Positions 40,999-50,320 of a stretch of DNA of 64,000 nt are shown piece after piece. Both the position numbers and the translations under genes were made by a program. The stretch is from contig PBSN01000013.1 in NCBI GenBank assembly GCA_002726235.1, positions 14,124 through 78,123 of the forward strand, read 5' to 3'. Numbering within the stretch: the stretch's first letter is position 1; the number at the start of each line of letters is the position of its first letter. Below the pieces are notes generated by a model that did no database searches, had not been told where the DNA came from, and saw nothing but the letters and a program-made list of their open reading frames with translations. The DNA is from Nitrospiraceae bacterium. GTDB taxonomy: Bacteria > Nitrospirota > Nitrospiria > Nitrospirales > UBA2166.

Positions 40999-41685
40999 TT
41001 ATCCAGGCAGTCTCAGCATTCCAGTCTCAGGAGCATCGTCGAAGGTGTCCAAAATCTCCTCACCTTCGGTGGAGTCGGTCGTGCTCGTGGATCTTTTGAA
41101 GGTTCTCCAAGCGCTTCCTGAGAATACCTGGCGATTAAACGGATCAACCTGAGCAAACACGATGCCGTCGCCGTCATTGACCAAAAAACCGCGCCAGACC
41201 CTTTGCCCTCGGCCAATATTCCCGTTGATGTTGAGGTCAAGGCGTAGACAGTTCGTCTGACTGCACACGTCATCGTCAATATCCTCGATTAAGAAGTCTC
41301 CGTCGATCTCGAGTCTTTCGAGTGATTGCGTTTCACAGTTCATAAAGAGAAAAAATCCTCTGGGGATTTCTCGTGTCTGACCGTTAGCCTCGAACCAGCC
41401 GATCATCGACGCCGGACATGTCACGAGGGATGTTTCAGCAGCCATTGCACTGACGTGATAGATTCCATCGAAACTGGTGATGCCGGGACCTCCGGATGTG
41501 CTTCCCTCGTTCGTCCTGCGGTCGTCAACTTGTGCGGTCGAAGCAATAGCGCTGCCTGCTACTGCGGAACCGATAACAGCGACGGCTGCCGGATCCACTC
41601 CACATCCGAGCAGGGTGAAAAACCCGAGATATCCCACGCACATAATGCGCTGAATCAGTTTCTGCACTTTGACACTCCTTATCAT
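40999..41685 (-). CDS. Hypothetical lipoprotein
   Basis: Signal peptide with LLGC lipobox: MIRSVKVQKLIQRIMCVGYLGFFTLLGCGVDP. Confidence 0.65.
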   Translation of the reverse strand: MIRSVKVQKLIQRIMCVGYLGFFTLLGCGVDPAAVAVIGSAVAGSAIASTAQVDDRRTNEGSTSGGPGITSFDGIYHVSAMAAETSLVTCPASMIGWFEANGQTREIPRGFFLFMNCETQSLERLEIDGDFLIEDIDDDVCSQTNCLRLDLNINGNIGRGQRVWRGFLVNDGDGIVFAQVDPFNRQVFSGSAWRTFKRSTSTTDSTEGEEILDTFDDAPETGMLRLPG

Positions 41686-41722
41686 GCGTTGCCCGCTGGG
41701 GGCAGGTGAAAGATGATGTGCC

Positions 41723-42370
41723 CTAGGGCTCATGGTGGTCCGGTATCCCAAGCTTGCTCCGAAGCGCGCGCAGTTCTGCCTCCAAGACCTCGAAGCGCTC
41801 AGTCACCGGATCGGGAATATTGATGTGGTCCATTGCTACCTCGGGAAGGCGTTCGCCCTTCACCCGGATTATTCGTGCGGGCACTCCGATAACTGTTGAG
41901 TGGGGAGGGACCGATTTAAGGACTACCGAGTTTGCCCCAATGGTGACGTTGTCTCCGATGGTCATCCCACCCAGAATCTTCGCCCCAGCGCCGACAACCA
42001 CGTGGGAACCTAACGTCGGATGTCGTTTGCCGCGTTCTTTGCCTGTTCCCCCAAGGGTGACACCTTGAAAGAGCGTGACGTTATTTCCGATGACGGTCGT
42101 CTCTCCGATCACGACCCCTGCGCCATGATCGATAAAAAAATTACTACCTATTGCGGCCGCTGGATGAATCTCGATCCCAGTCACCATTCGGCCAATGTGG
42201 CTTAAGATGCGAGGAAGAAGGGGAACGCGGTGGTTCAGAAGCCAGTGTGCAACGCGGTGCATGAGGATAGCGTGCAACCCCGAATAGGTTAGCAACACTT
42301 CCAAGGTGCTGACCGCTGCAGGGTCCCGCTGGAACACGGTTTGGAAATCTTGGCGAATGGTGCGAAACAT
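41723..42370 (-). CDS. cysE: Serine O-acetyltransferase
   Basis: [46 protein letters not shown]; start at MFRTIRQDF. Confidence 0.93.
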   Translation of the reverse strand: MFRTIRQDFQTVFQRDPAAVSTLEVLLTYSGLHAILMHRVAHWLLNHRVPLLPRILSHIGRMVTGIEIHPAAAIGSNFFIDHGAGVVIGETTVIGNNVTLFQGVTLGGTGKERGKRHPTLGSHVVVGAGAKILGGMTIGDNVTIGANSVVLKSVPPHSTVIGVPARIIRVKGERLPEVAMDHINIPDPVTERFEVLEAELRALRSKLGIPDHHEP

Positions 42371-42371
42371 G

Positions 42372-42872
42372 CTAAGGCGTGGCAGGGGACGATGGCACTG
42401 CTGCGAGGAGGCAGACCGCATGAGCGGCAATGGCCTCTTCTCTCCCGATCCCGTCAATCCCCTCTCCTGATTTGACTTTCACGTTAACACGCTGCTGATC
42501 AACGCCTAAAACGGCAGCAAGCCGAGCTTTGATTGCGGGCAGATGCGGGCCCAAGCGGGGGGCCTGAGCGACAATCACGGTATCGACGTTGAGCAGAGAA
42601 TATCCCTTCGTCGTGACGAGTTTCTGGACATCTTCAAGCAAAACCACGCTCGCGATATTTTTGAACGACGGATCATTGCTTGGAAAGCGTGATCCGATAT
42701 CACCTTCTCCCAACGCGCCAAGTAGTGCATCGCAGACTGCATGGATTAGTGCATCGGCATCGGAGTGGCCGGCAAGACCCTTGTGGTGAGGAATCTCGAT
42801 GCCTCCTAGAATAAGCCGACGGTTTTTTGCCAGGGGGTGAATGTCATACCCGAGTCCGACGCGCATAGTCAT
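42372..42872 (-). CDS. ispF: 2-C-methyl-D-erythritol 2,4-cyclodiphosphate synthase
   Basis: [33 protein letters not shown]. Confidence 0.94.
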   Translation of the reverse strand: MTMRVGLGYDIHPLAKNRRLILGGIEIPHHKGLAGHSDADALIHAVCDALLGALGEGDIGSRFPSNDPSFKNIASVVLLEDVQKLVTTKGYSLLNVDTVIVAQAPRLGPHLPAIKARLAAVLGVDQQRVNVKVKSGEGIDGIGREEAIAAHAVCLLAAVPSSPATP

Positions 42873-43594
42873 GGTGTTACCGCAGTCTGTTTGGTCTCGC
42901 GCCAATGCAGGAAACTTTCCGCGAAAGCCAGGTCTTGCGGGGTCGTAATCTTCATGTTGTCACTGGAACCCTCATGCACCTTCACCTTATAGCCGAGGCG
43001 CTCGACCAGCGCCGCTTCATCAGTCATCTGAATATGGTTGGTGCGCGCATGATCGAGTGCGTTCACTAGGACATCGTATCGAAATGCCTGAGGTGTTTGT
43101 GCCGTCCACAGCCCCTTTCGATCGATCGTCTCCCTGATCATCCCATCTTCGGATACGCGTTTGGTTGTATCCTGCACTTTCATCGCAACGATAGCGCCGT
43201 CGACCTCGGTTGCTGCCTGGATGCAGTGCTCAAACATCTTCGGTGTCGCAAATGGGCGTACGCCATCGTGGATTACCACTATATCAGTTCCGGGGGACAC
43301 GTTTGCGAGACCCTGCGAAACCGAATCTTGGCGAGTTGGCCCTCCGGTCAGAACGTGTGCGACTTTGGTGAGGCCGTAGCTATCTACGATTGTCTCACGC
43401 CACTCGCGTTCGGCTCCTGCAGGAACCACCACAATGACTTCTCGTATAGCGGGGATAGCCTGAATCGTCCGAAGCGTGTGCACGATGAGAGGATATGCTC
43501 CTAGGGGTAAAAACTGCTTTGGCAGTTGATGTCCCATTCTGATGCCTCGCCCCGCGGCCGGAATAAGTGCGGTAACGTTAACTGGGGGAATCAT
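42869..43594 (-). CDS. ispD: 2-C-methyl-D-erythritol 4-phosphate cytidylyltransferase
   Basis: ALIPAAGRGIRMGHQLPKQFLPL; VIHDGVRPF; TDEAALVERLG. Confidence 0.94.
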   Translation of the reverse strand: MIPPVNVTALIPAAGRGIRMGHQLPKQFLPLGAYPLIVHTLRTIQAIPAIREVIVVVPAGAEREWRETIVDSYGLTKVAHVLTGGPTRQDSVSQGLANVSPGTDIVVIHDGVRPFATPKMFEHCIQAATEVDGAIVAMKVQDTTKRVSEDGMIRETIDRKGLWTAQTPQAFRYDVLVNALDHARTNHIQMTDEAALVERLGYKVKVHEGSSDNMKITTPQDLAFAESFLHWRETKQTAVTP

Positions 43595-43783
43595 CTATTA
43601 TACACCCTCATTCATTCTGTGTATTTTCTGTGCACTTCGTTCGCTCTCGCGCCGACCCATCATAATACGCTTTGAATGCGAGCGGCGCAATTTCCTTTCC
43701 TTCCAAAGAGCCGAAAGTAAAGGGGTTTTTCGCTAGGATGTGGCGCCGTGGGGTGGGTTGCTCCTCGGTACGGAAAAAGTTTC

Positions 43784-43811
43784 TTGACAAGTTTTCCGAA
43801 AGTGGTATAAA
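43784..43811 (+). promoter_or_regulatory. Strong sigma70-type promoter candidate
   Basis: TTGACA - 16 bp - TATAAA, about 540 bp upstream of the redox cluster. Confidence 0.65.
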
Positions 43812-44252
43812 GGCGGTTCGCAGCCCTATGGGGGGGTCTGCATTGCGGGCTGGGAAATCAGTTTCCAGCGGTTTGCAAGTGAGCAGTTGTGCTCAAAATG
43901 GGAGAGGGGCTACGATCGTTCCTAGTGCTTGGCGCGTGCGCTCGGGTCAAATTTTGTTGTGCGAGATTGTTTGTTGGCCAGAGTGTGAGATCTCTTACAT
44001 CGCTAAGACAGGCGGGCGTTTTATCGTGTCGGTTCGCGTGTAATGACATTATGTACGGTCCTTGCGATTCAGATAGTGTGAATTTTTGCAGATAGTATGA
44101 ATTTTTGTATTCACTGGCAGCCAATGAAGCTAACTGCGTATGATCCCGAAAGGAGGTGCCGCAACAGGTGTTGGCCTGGCATGGTAGGGGCGAGCCAATA
44201 CAATGCTCGGAAGGCGTATGATATGACAGCAGGAAAAGAGAGTGCAGGCATG

Positions 44253-44296
44253 ATAGGGGAGAGGGTTTGAATGAGACGCTCTCCCCTATTGTTTTT
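44253..44296 (+). terminator. Intrinsic terminator/attenuator hairpin between promoter and redox cluster
   Basis: ataggggagag...ctctcccctat followed by tgtttttgtt. Confidence 0.75.
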
Positions 44297-44354
44297 GTTA
44301 CGGATCAGGTTTCAGTTTTAATCAACGTTCTTTCAATCAAGAGGGGGTGTATGT

Positions 44355-45890
44355 ATGAGCATACATAACTGGAAAGTAGTGAGTAGCTTGGTGTTGGCCA
44401 TGCTTCTGGCTTTCGGCGTCGGGACGGCTTTCGGCGCAGCCAAGATGGAGCTGGGCGACGATGGTTACACCGTTCCGGTGACCGACAATACGTTTGGGTT
44501 CTGGGACGAGGGATACGCGAGCTATACGGGCACTGACAATCCGAACATTGTCGCGATTCCGTTGGCGCAGGTTTTGACGCCATTGCCGCAGGGTGCAGCT
44601 AGTGCCACACGGAACAAAGATGGTAGCGGTGAAGGCTACACCATTGGCAAATGGACGTATTGGGCGGGTGAATATAGCGATCTCCATCCCATTGAAGAAG
44701 CGGGAACTCCGTTGCCGCCAAATGAAATGGGTGTGCCGACCATGTTGAAGGCCGTTCTGGGTGAGAAAGCCTTCTTTGATGGGCGGTATTCCGGGGACAC
44801 CAGCACGCCGTGTTCCAAGTGTCATGATCCGGCCCAGGGCTTCGGAACCTTCGACGACGTGTCGACGGGGTATCCGAGCATCATTCACTGGCGGAACAGC
44901 CATACGACCATGAACAACGCATGGCACGACAAGTTTTTCTGGGATGGACGGGCCTTGGCCTTGGACAGTCAGGCAGAGGGCGCCAACACGGGCTCAGGCT
45001 TAGCCGGCAATGCGACGTCCGAGCACATGCTCCCGCGGCATTTCCAATCTGATGAGTACACCATTGGTTTTTTCCAGGAGTGGAATGCTCCTCCATCCAT
45101 TGCAAAGATTGACTGGGCCATCGACATCTACGAGCGGATCACACGGTCGGATCCCAACGTCGTCCCGTTTGATATGTGGATGAACGGCGATGAAGATGCC
45201 ATTTCCGATGAAGCCAAGCGGGGCGCTGAGCTCTTCAACGGCGAATGGGATTGTGTGCGTTGCCACTTTGGCCCGCATGGCGTGGGGACCCAGGATTTCT
45301 ATAGCTTAGGGTTGCCGCGTATTGCTTCTTTTGACGATGATCCGTTACGCCAAGAAACAGTCCGCTACATCGACTATGGAGCCGGTATGCATGGCATCAT
45401 GGATTGGGACTTGGACTATTTCGATGACCTCGGCATCGGTATGCGGACACACTTGAAACAAGATTTGATGCATCTCAAAACCCAGCAGTTGCGTGAACTC
45501 TGCGTAACCATGCCGTACTTCCATCAGGGTACCCACAATGACCTGGATGAAGTGGTGCGGTTCCACCTGCATGGTGGCGGCAATCCGTACCTTAAGGATG
45601 CGGACGGTCGTGGGGCTGACTTTGCTGGTTGGCGCCATGAGGGTCGCGAGGGTGAAGATCCTGGACCTGGTACCGGCGGTTTCCCTGGTACGGTGAACTA
45701 CGACCGCCCTGGGAAGAAAGGTGCCAACATGAAAGTGATCAATGACCCCGCTGATGAGGATGTCGACGCCATGGTGGCGTTCTTGGAGTCCATGTGCACG
45801 CCGGAAGAAGAGGGCAGTGCTCCGTGGACGGAGCGGAAGGTGTCAGTTCCGAGATATTCACCACCGCTCTATACGGGACCTCAACCGTAA
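44355..45890 (+). CDS. Di-haem cytochrome c peroxidase / MauG-like protein (IdrP-like)
   Basis: Signal peptide; two CXXCH sites CSKCHDPAQGFG and CVRCHFGPHGVG. Confidence 0.85.
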   Translation: MSIHNWKVVSSLVLAMLLAFGVGTAFGAAKMELGDDGYTVPVTDNTFGFWDEGYASYTGTDNPNIVAIPLAQVLTPLPQGAASATRNKDGSGEGYTIGKWTYWAGEYSDLHPIEEAGTPLPPNEMGVPTMLKAVLGEKAFFDGRYSGDTSTPCSKCHDPAQGFGTFDDVSTGYPSIIHWRNSHTTMNNAWHDKFFWDGRALALDSQAEGANTGSGLAGNATSEHMLPRHFQSDEYTIGFFQEWNAPPSIAKIDWAIDIYERITRSDPNVVPFDMWMNGDEDAISDEAKRGAELFNGEWDCVRCHFGPHGVGTQDFYSLGLPRIASFDDDPLRQETVRYIDYGAGMHGIMDWDLDYFDDLGIGMRTHLKQDLMHLKTQQLRELCVTMPYFHQGTHNDLDEVVRFHLHGGGNPYLKDADGRGADFAGWRHEGREGEDPGPGTGGFPGTVNYDRPGKKGANMKVINDPADEDVDAMVAFLESMCTPEEEGSAPWTERKVSVPRYSPPLYTGPQP

Positions 45891-45955
45891 CAACGCTTGA
45901 GCGAATTGGAAATCAAGAAGACACTTATTAACCTCGTTAGTGAGGAGGGCATCGG

Positions 45956-46537
45956 ATGGAAGTTAAGAAGAAAGAAATAGCCGAAGAGCCCGAAGATTGT
46001 GGCTGTGGCGTGACGCGACGCCAGGTCATGGTTGGGGCAGCAGTCGGTACGGCAGCCCTTGCGGCGTCGGGTCTTGTGACCGGCAAGCCGGCGATTGCAG
46101 GAAGTATGGACGGATACCCAAGGAAGTTGATTGGTACGGTGAGCGGTCTTTCGACTGACCAGCCGCAGGTGTTCACGTATCCTCAGGATGCTCCATCGAT
46201 TTTCCGGTCTGCGCTCGTAAAGCTCGGCGTTCCGGCGGTTGATGGTGTTGGCCCTGAAGGTGATATCGTGGCCTTTAACGGGCGATGCCCTCATCAGGGT
46301 GGCGAGCTCGTTCCTGAAGACGACACTCTTCGGTACGATGGGGCGTCGAAAACCATGGGTCCGTGCCCGTGGCACCTTTCAACATTTGACGTGAGCAATG
46401 AAGGTATGATCACCAGTGCTCATTCCACCCAAAACCTGCCACAGATCGTGTTGGAGGTTGAGGGGGACAACATTTACGCAGTTGGTGTAAAGGGGCTCAT
46501 TTACGGGATGCCCTCCAACTTGATGCAAGTGAGCTAA
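45956..46537 (+). CDS. TAT-exported Rieske protein, small subunit of an Aio/Idr-like oxidoreductase
   Basis: TAT motif TRRQVMVGAAVG; CPHQGGEL...CPWHLSTFD cluster motifs. Confidence 0.85.
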   Translation: MEVKKKEIAEEPEDCGCGVTRRQVMVGAAVGTAALAASGLVTGKPAIAGSMDGYPRKLIGTVSGLSTDQPQVFTYPQDAPSIFRSALVKLGVPAVDGVGPEGDIVAFNGRCPHQGGELVPEDDTLRYDGASKTMGPCPWHLSTFDVSNEGMITSAHSTQNLPQIVLEVEGDNIYAVGVKGLIYGMPSNLMQVS

Positions 46538-46549
46538 GGAGGGGAACTC

Positions 46550-49243
46550 ATGGCAGGAACAAGCTTCAGTAATGTAGGGTTCGCGAAAGACGAACCTACT
46601 GATAAGGTACCCCTTCCTCCGAAAGATGCGAAGGTGTATCCGACGGCCTGCGATTACTGCATCGTTGGCTGTGCCTATAAAGCGTTTGTATGGCCTAAGG
46701 GAACCGAAGGCGGCCCGGCGGCTGGCGACAATGCCTACGGCGTTGATTTTCCGCGGGTGGATGCACTGGCGGGTTGGTGGCCAACCCCCAACCAGTACAA
46801 TGAAGCCTACATTGACGGCAAGCTCCACAGTATTGTCGTAATTCCTGATGGCAATGCCACGGTAGTGAACCGTGCTGGAAACCACAGTATTCGTGGTGGA
46901 GCAATTGCGCAGAAAATTTACAATCCCAACAAGGGCACTCGGGATCGGCTTCAGACCCCGATGATGCGGGTTGGGAATTATCACCTTCCGGTGTCTTGGG
47001 ACACCGCGACGCGTGTGGCCGGTGAATTGATGCGCTACACCGTCAATGAGTTTGGGGAGCTGGCGTTGACCGGAAAGGTCGGCAGCTATATTTTCTGGGA
47101 AAATACCTATGCCTGGACCAAGCTCATGATGCAGCAGTTCGAGACCATGATGGTTGCGCACCATGATAAGCCGTCATGGAGTTTCGGGGCGGATAGTTCC
47201 GCCATGTCGGCGCTCGGTATCAATGCGTTTGCGCCGGCCTATGATGATTACTCCACGGCAGAGGTGATCTTCTCGTCCGGTACGGATTCTTACGAGGATC
47301 ATACCGTGCTCTGGACGGAGTGGATTCAGCAGGCGGAGCCGACCATGATTTATGTGCTTCCGCGTCAATCGAAGGGTGTGCCGTGGGCACTTTCCCGTGG
47401 TGGTGTGTACCTTGAAGTTTATCCTGGTACCGACGTTCCGGTTATGAACGCGATCTCTCGCGTGATTATTGAGAATGGCTGGTATGACAAGAGCTGGCTC
47501 AATTATCACGGTGTGACCCGTCATGACATTAATGCGGGCATGGGACGTGGAAAGCGGAATAGCCACAAGCAGTGGCGTACTACCAAATGGGGACTGACGC
47601 TGTCTGAGTTCAAGCAGTTCATCCTCAATGACGAATTTTCAACGTTAGAGGCTGCAGAGAAGATTGCCGGCGTTAAACGTGCCGATATCGTTCGAGCGGC
47701 TGAAATTATGGCGAAGCCGAAGCCAGATGGTTCGCGGACCAAGACCTCGTTCTTGAATGAGAAGGGGAACTATTGGTCGAACAATTGGCTGAACAACGCG
47801 GGCTTTGTGAACTTGGCGTTCTTGTGCGGCGCTGGGACTCGTCTCGGTCAGGTCATCGGCCGTGGTGGTGGACACCAACGTGGCATGATTCAGGGAAGCA
47901 AGTTCCTTTCGCATAAATCGCCTAACCGTTATGGGCAGAATACTCGAGTTGCTGGCGATGTCGACCAGTGGGTGCAGGCCGGCCATGCCCGTTTCTTCTA
48001 CCTGACGGCTTGTCAGTGGACCAACTGTAGCTGCGCTGCAAGCGACCTGTCGGAAACCATTGCGGATCAGACAGTCAGAATGCCGCAGCAGCTCCAAAGT
48101 ACCGATGCCGATCATGCGATTCAGGTCTTAAAAGAAAGAATGCAGAATCGTGGGTTGGTGCTGGTGCATCAAGACGTGTATGCCCGTGATGTCACTGAGA
48201 TGGCGGATATCGTTTTGCCTGCCGCACAGTGGGGCGAGGCTGACTTGACGCGTGCTCAGGGTGAGCGGCGTATGCGTGCGTACAGTAAGTTCACCGATCC
48301 TCCCGGAGATGCCAAGCCGGACTGGTGGATTACACAAAAGATTGGGCAGTATGCAGGGTTTGGGGCAAACGGCTTTAACTGGAAGACCAACCGCGACGTG
48401 TTGAAAGAAGCCGCGCGTTATTCCAGAAAGGGCGTGTTGGAGTATGCCCCGCTGATTCGGTACACCACCCGCTTGAAAGCGGATCCGTTCAAGTTCATCC
48501 AGTCCTTGGGGTCGACAGGTTTGCAGACGCCCATTCGGTTGGACTTGGGCAAGTTGGTTGGAACCAAAAAGCTCCACTATGAATCTGCGCCGCAGATGCG
48601 TCACGAAGAGAACACCACGCACCACAAAAAGCTGTTCAACTGGTTCACCTTCTCCACAGGGAAGGCGATGTTCTTCAAGACCGATTGGCGGCTGTTCTCT
48701 GATTACTTTGAGCGGATTAAACCACGCGGTGATGAACTGTGGGTGACCAACGGCCGCGTGAATGAAATCTGGCAGTCCTTGTATGACGATCTTCGTCGTC
48801 CATATATCATGCAGCGGTATCCGATGAACTTCATCGAGATGCATAAAGACGATGCTGCCGCGCGTGGTATTGAGACGGGCGATCTCGTCGCGGTCGAAAA
48901 CGATGACCTGCTGATTCAAACCGGTGGTCAGTTCGGTGTCCGCGATGAAGACTCGCTCTTTACGGGGCTGATGAAGAATGGGCACATCAAACGGTCTCGT
49001 GCCGCTCTGACCGCTATGGCTGTTGTGAATACCGACGTCAAGAAGGGCGTCACCTTCATGTACTTCCTGTGGCCAGGGTCTTCGTTTAACAGCTTGATGC
49101 ATGCTGTTCCGGATCCGATTACTGCTGCTCCGCGGTATAAGACTGCGAAGGGCCGGATTCGTAAGATCGGTGAGACGGCTGCGAAGCGGAGCGGGATCCT
49201 CAGGGGTCTTGAGCACAAAAACACCATGCCGGAATGGGCCTAA
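46550..49243 (+). CDS. Molybdopterin oxidoreductase catalytic subunit, AioA/IdrA-type
   Basis: 897 aa; CDYCIVGCAY [3Fe-4S] motif with Ser of NHSIRGG near the fourth-ligand position; DMSO-reductase-family Mo-bisPGD folds. Confidence 0.85.
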   Translation: MAGTSFSNVGFAKDEPTDKVPLPPKDAKVYPTACDYCIVGCAYKAFVWPKGTEGGPAAGDNAYGVDFPRVDALAGWWPTPNQYNEAYIDGKLHSIVVIPDGNATVVNRAGNHSIRGGAIAQKIYNPNKGTRDRLQTPMMRVGNYHLPVSWDTATRVAGELMRYTVNEFGELALTGKVGSYIFWENTYAWTKLMMQQFETMMVAHHDKPSWSFGADSSAMSALGINAFAPAYDDYSTAEVIFSSGTDSYEDHTVLWTEWIQQAEPTMIYVLPRQSKGVPWALSRGGVYLEVYPGTDVPVMNAISRVIIENGWYDKSWLNYHGVTRHDINAGMGRGKRNSHKQWRTTKWGLTLSEFKQFILNDEFSTLEAAEKIAGVKRADIVRAAEIMAKPKPDGSRTKTSFLNEKGNYWSNNWLNNAGFVNLAFLCGAGTRLGQVIGRGGGHQRGMIQGSKFLSHKSPNRYGQNTRVAGDVDQWVQAGHARFFYLTACQWTNCSCAASDLSETIADQTVRMPQQLQSTDADHAIQVLKERMQNRGLVLVHQDVYARDVTEMADIVLPAAQWGEADLTRAQGERRMRAYSKFTDPPGDAKPDWWITQKIGQYAGFGANGFNWKTNRDVLKEAARYSRKGVLEYAPLIRYTTRLKADPFKFIQSLGSTGLQTPIRLDLGKLVGTKKLHYESAPQMRHEENTTHHKKLFNWFTFSTGKAMFFKTDWRLFSDYFERIKPRGDELWVTNGRVNEIWQSLYDDLRRPYIMQRYPMNFIEMHKDDAAARGIETGDLVAVENDDLLIQTGGQFGVRDEDSLFTGLMKNGHIKRSRAALTAMAVVNTDVKKGVTFMYFLWPGSSFNSLMHAVPDPITAAPRYKTAKGRIRKIGETAAKRSGILRGLEHKNTMPEWA

Positions 49244-49404
49244 CATCACCCTATTGAGGTATGTGATTAACACGCAACGTGACATATGGACTGGTGCCTT
49301 GCGAGGAGGCAGTATTCTCCTCGCAAGGGCCTGGTTCGTGCATGAAATTAACTTTCGCAACTACAGTGTTTCGAGTTAGAGAAAGAGGGGAGGATCTAAG
49401 TCAC

Positions 49405-50286
49405 ATGAAAAAGCTACTTACACTTGCGGTGGCCGGCGTCTTTTTAGCCTTTGGCTTTGCCGCGACTGCGGATGCGCAGATTAAAAAACCAGGTTTCCAG
49501 AAAAAAGCTCCAAAAATGCCGAAGACGGCTTATGCTGAAGGTTCCGCTGGCGGCGGATCTGTGGCCGGGAAAGTGTCCTACTCTGGCAAGGTGCCGGATC
49601 CAAAGCCGTTTACCATCAGCAAAAATCCTGAAGTTTGTGGAATTGAAGGCAGTGGAAAAGCAACGAGTGGCGGCCAGCAGTACTCTACAGAGGGCCAGCG
49701 AGTCTTCCACTTCACCTATGCGCCGGGCGGTGTCGCACAGCATGCTGTTGTCTTCATCGAGGGCATTGAAACCGGCAAGCCGTGGGGCGATTTTGGCGCA
49801 AAGATGGACATTCGTGCCGAGGATTGCGCATTTCTTGAGTACCAGAACCTCGTCCGTGACGGAACCACCGTGTTTGAGACGGTCAACCTTGACTCCGTAC
49901 TCCACAACCCGCATACGTTCTATTTTGCGGGCAAAGCGCGGAAGACCTTCTTTAACGTAGCCGTCAACCCCAAAGGCGAAAAAGGCGATAAGACCGGATT
50001 CACCTTCGCAGGCAAGATGGCGATGAAAAAGGGCAAGGCTCGCGTTTTCAAGTTAGAGTGCGACCAGCATGATTTCATGCATTCATGGGGTTGGAATGCG
50101 TCAAACCCTTACGCGCAAATCGTCGCGGCTGATGGAACCTACACTTTGGATGGCGTTCCGGATGGAACCTACAATGTGTGTGTCTGGCATCCAGAGACCG
50201 GGATTTGGTGTGATGAAGTGGCTGTTGCTGGGGCAACGACTCACGACTTCACCATTTGCAACAAAATGAAAAAAGGCTGCTCGTAA
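49405..50286 (+). CDS. Secreted cupredoxin-like / methylamine-utilisation-type protein
   Basis: Signal peptide MKKLLTLAVAGVFLAFGFAATADA; LECDQHDFMHSWGW...DGVPDGTYNVCVWHPE. Confidence 0.7.
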   Translation: MKKLLTLAVAGVFLAFGFAATADAQIKKPGFQKKAPKMPKTAYAEGSAGGGSVAGKVSYSGKVPDPKPFTISKNPEVCGIEGSGKATSGGQQYSTEGQRVFHFTYAPGGVAQHAVVFIEGIETGKPWGDFGAKMDIRAEDCAFLEYQNLVRDGTTVFETVNLDSVLHNPHTFYFAGKARKTFFNVAVNPKGEKGDKTGFTFAGKMAMKKGKARVFKLECDQHDFMHSWGWNASNPYAQIVAADGTYTLDGVPDGTYNVCVWHPETGIWCDEVAVAGATTHDFTICNKMKKGCS

Positions 50287-50320
50287 ACCTTTAAAGGCCG
50301 ATTAAACTGGAGGTAATGCA

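Noticed and set aside
44140-44220. Segment cccgaaaggaggtgccgcaacagg considered as a c-di-GMP-I or cobalamin riboswitch
   Set aside because: Lacks the recognisable conserved cores of those classes; kept only as an unclassified leader candidate.
46379-47164. 261-aa minus-strand ORF opposite Rieske/Mo genes
   Set aside because: Overlaps two supported genes; no family features.
48128-49360. 410-aa minus-strand ORF opposite the Mo subunit
   Set aside because: Fully antisense to a well-supported conserved enzyme; composition typical of a shadow frame.
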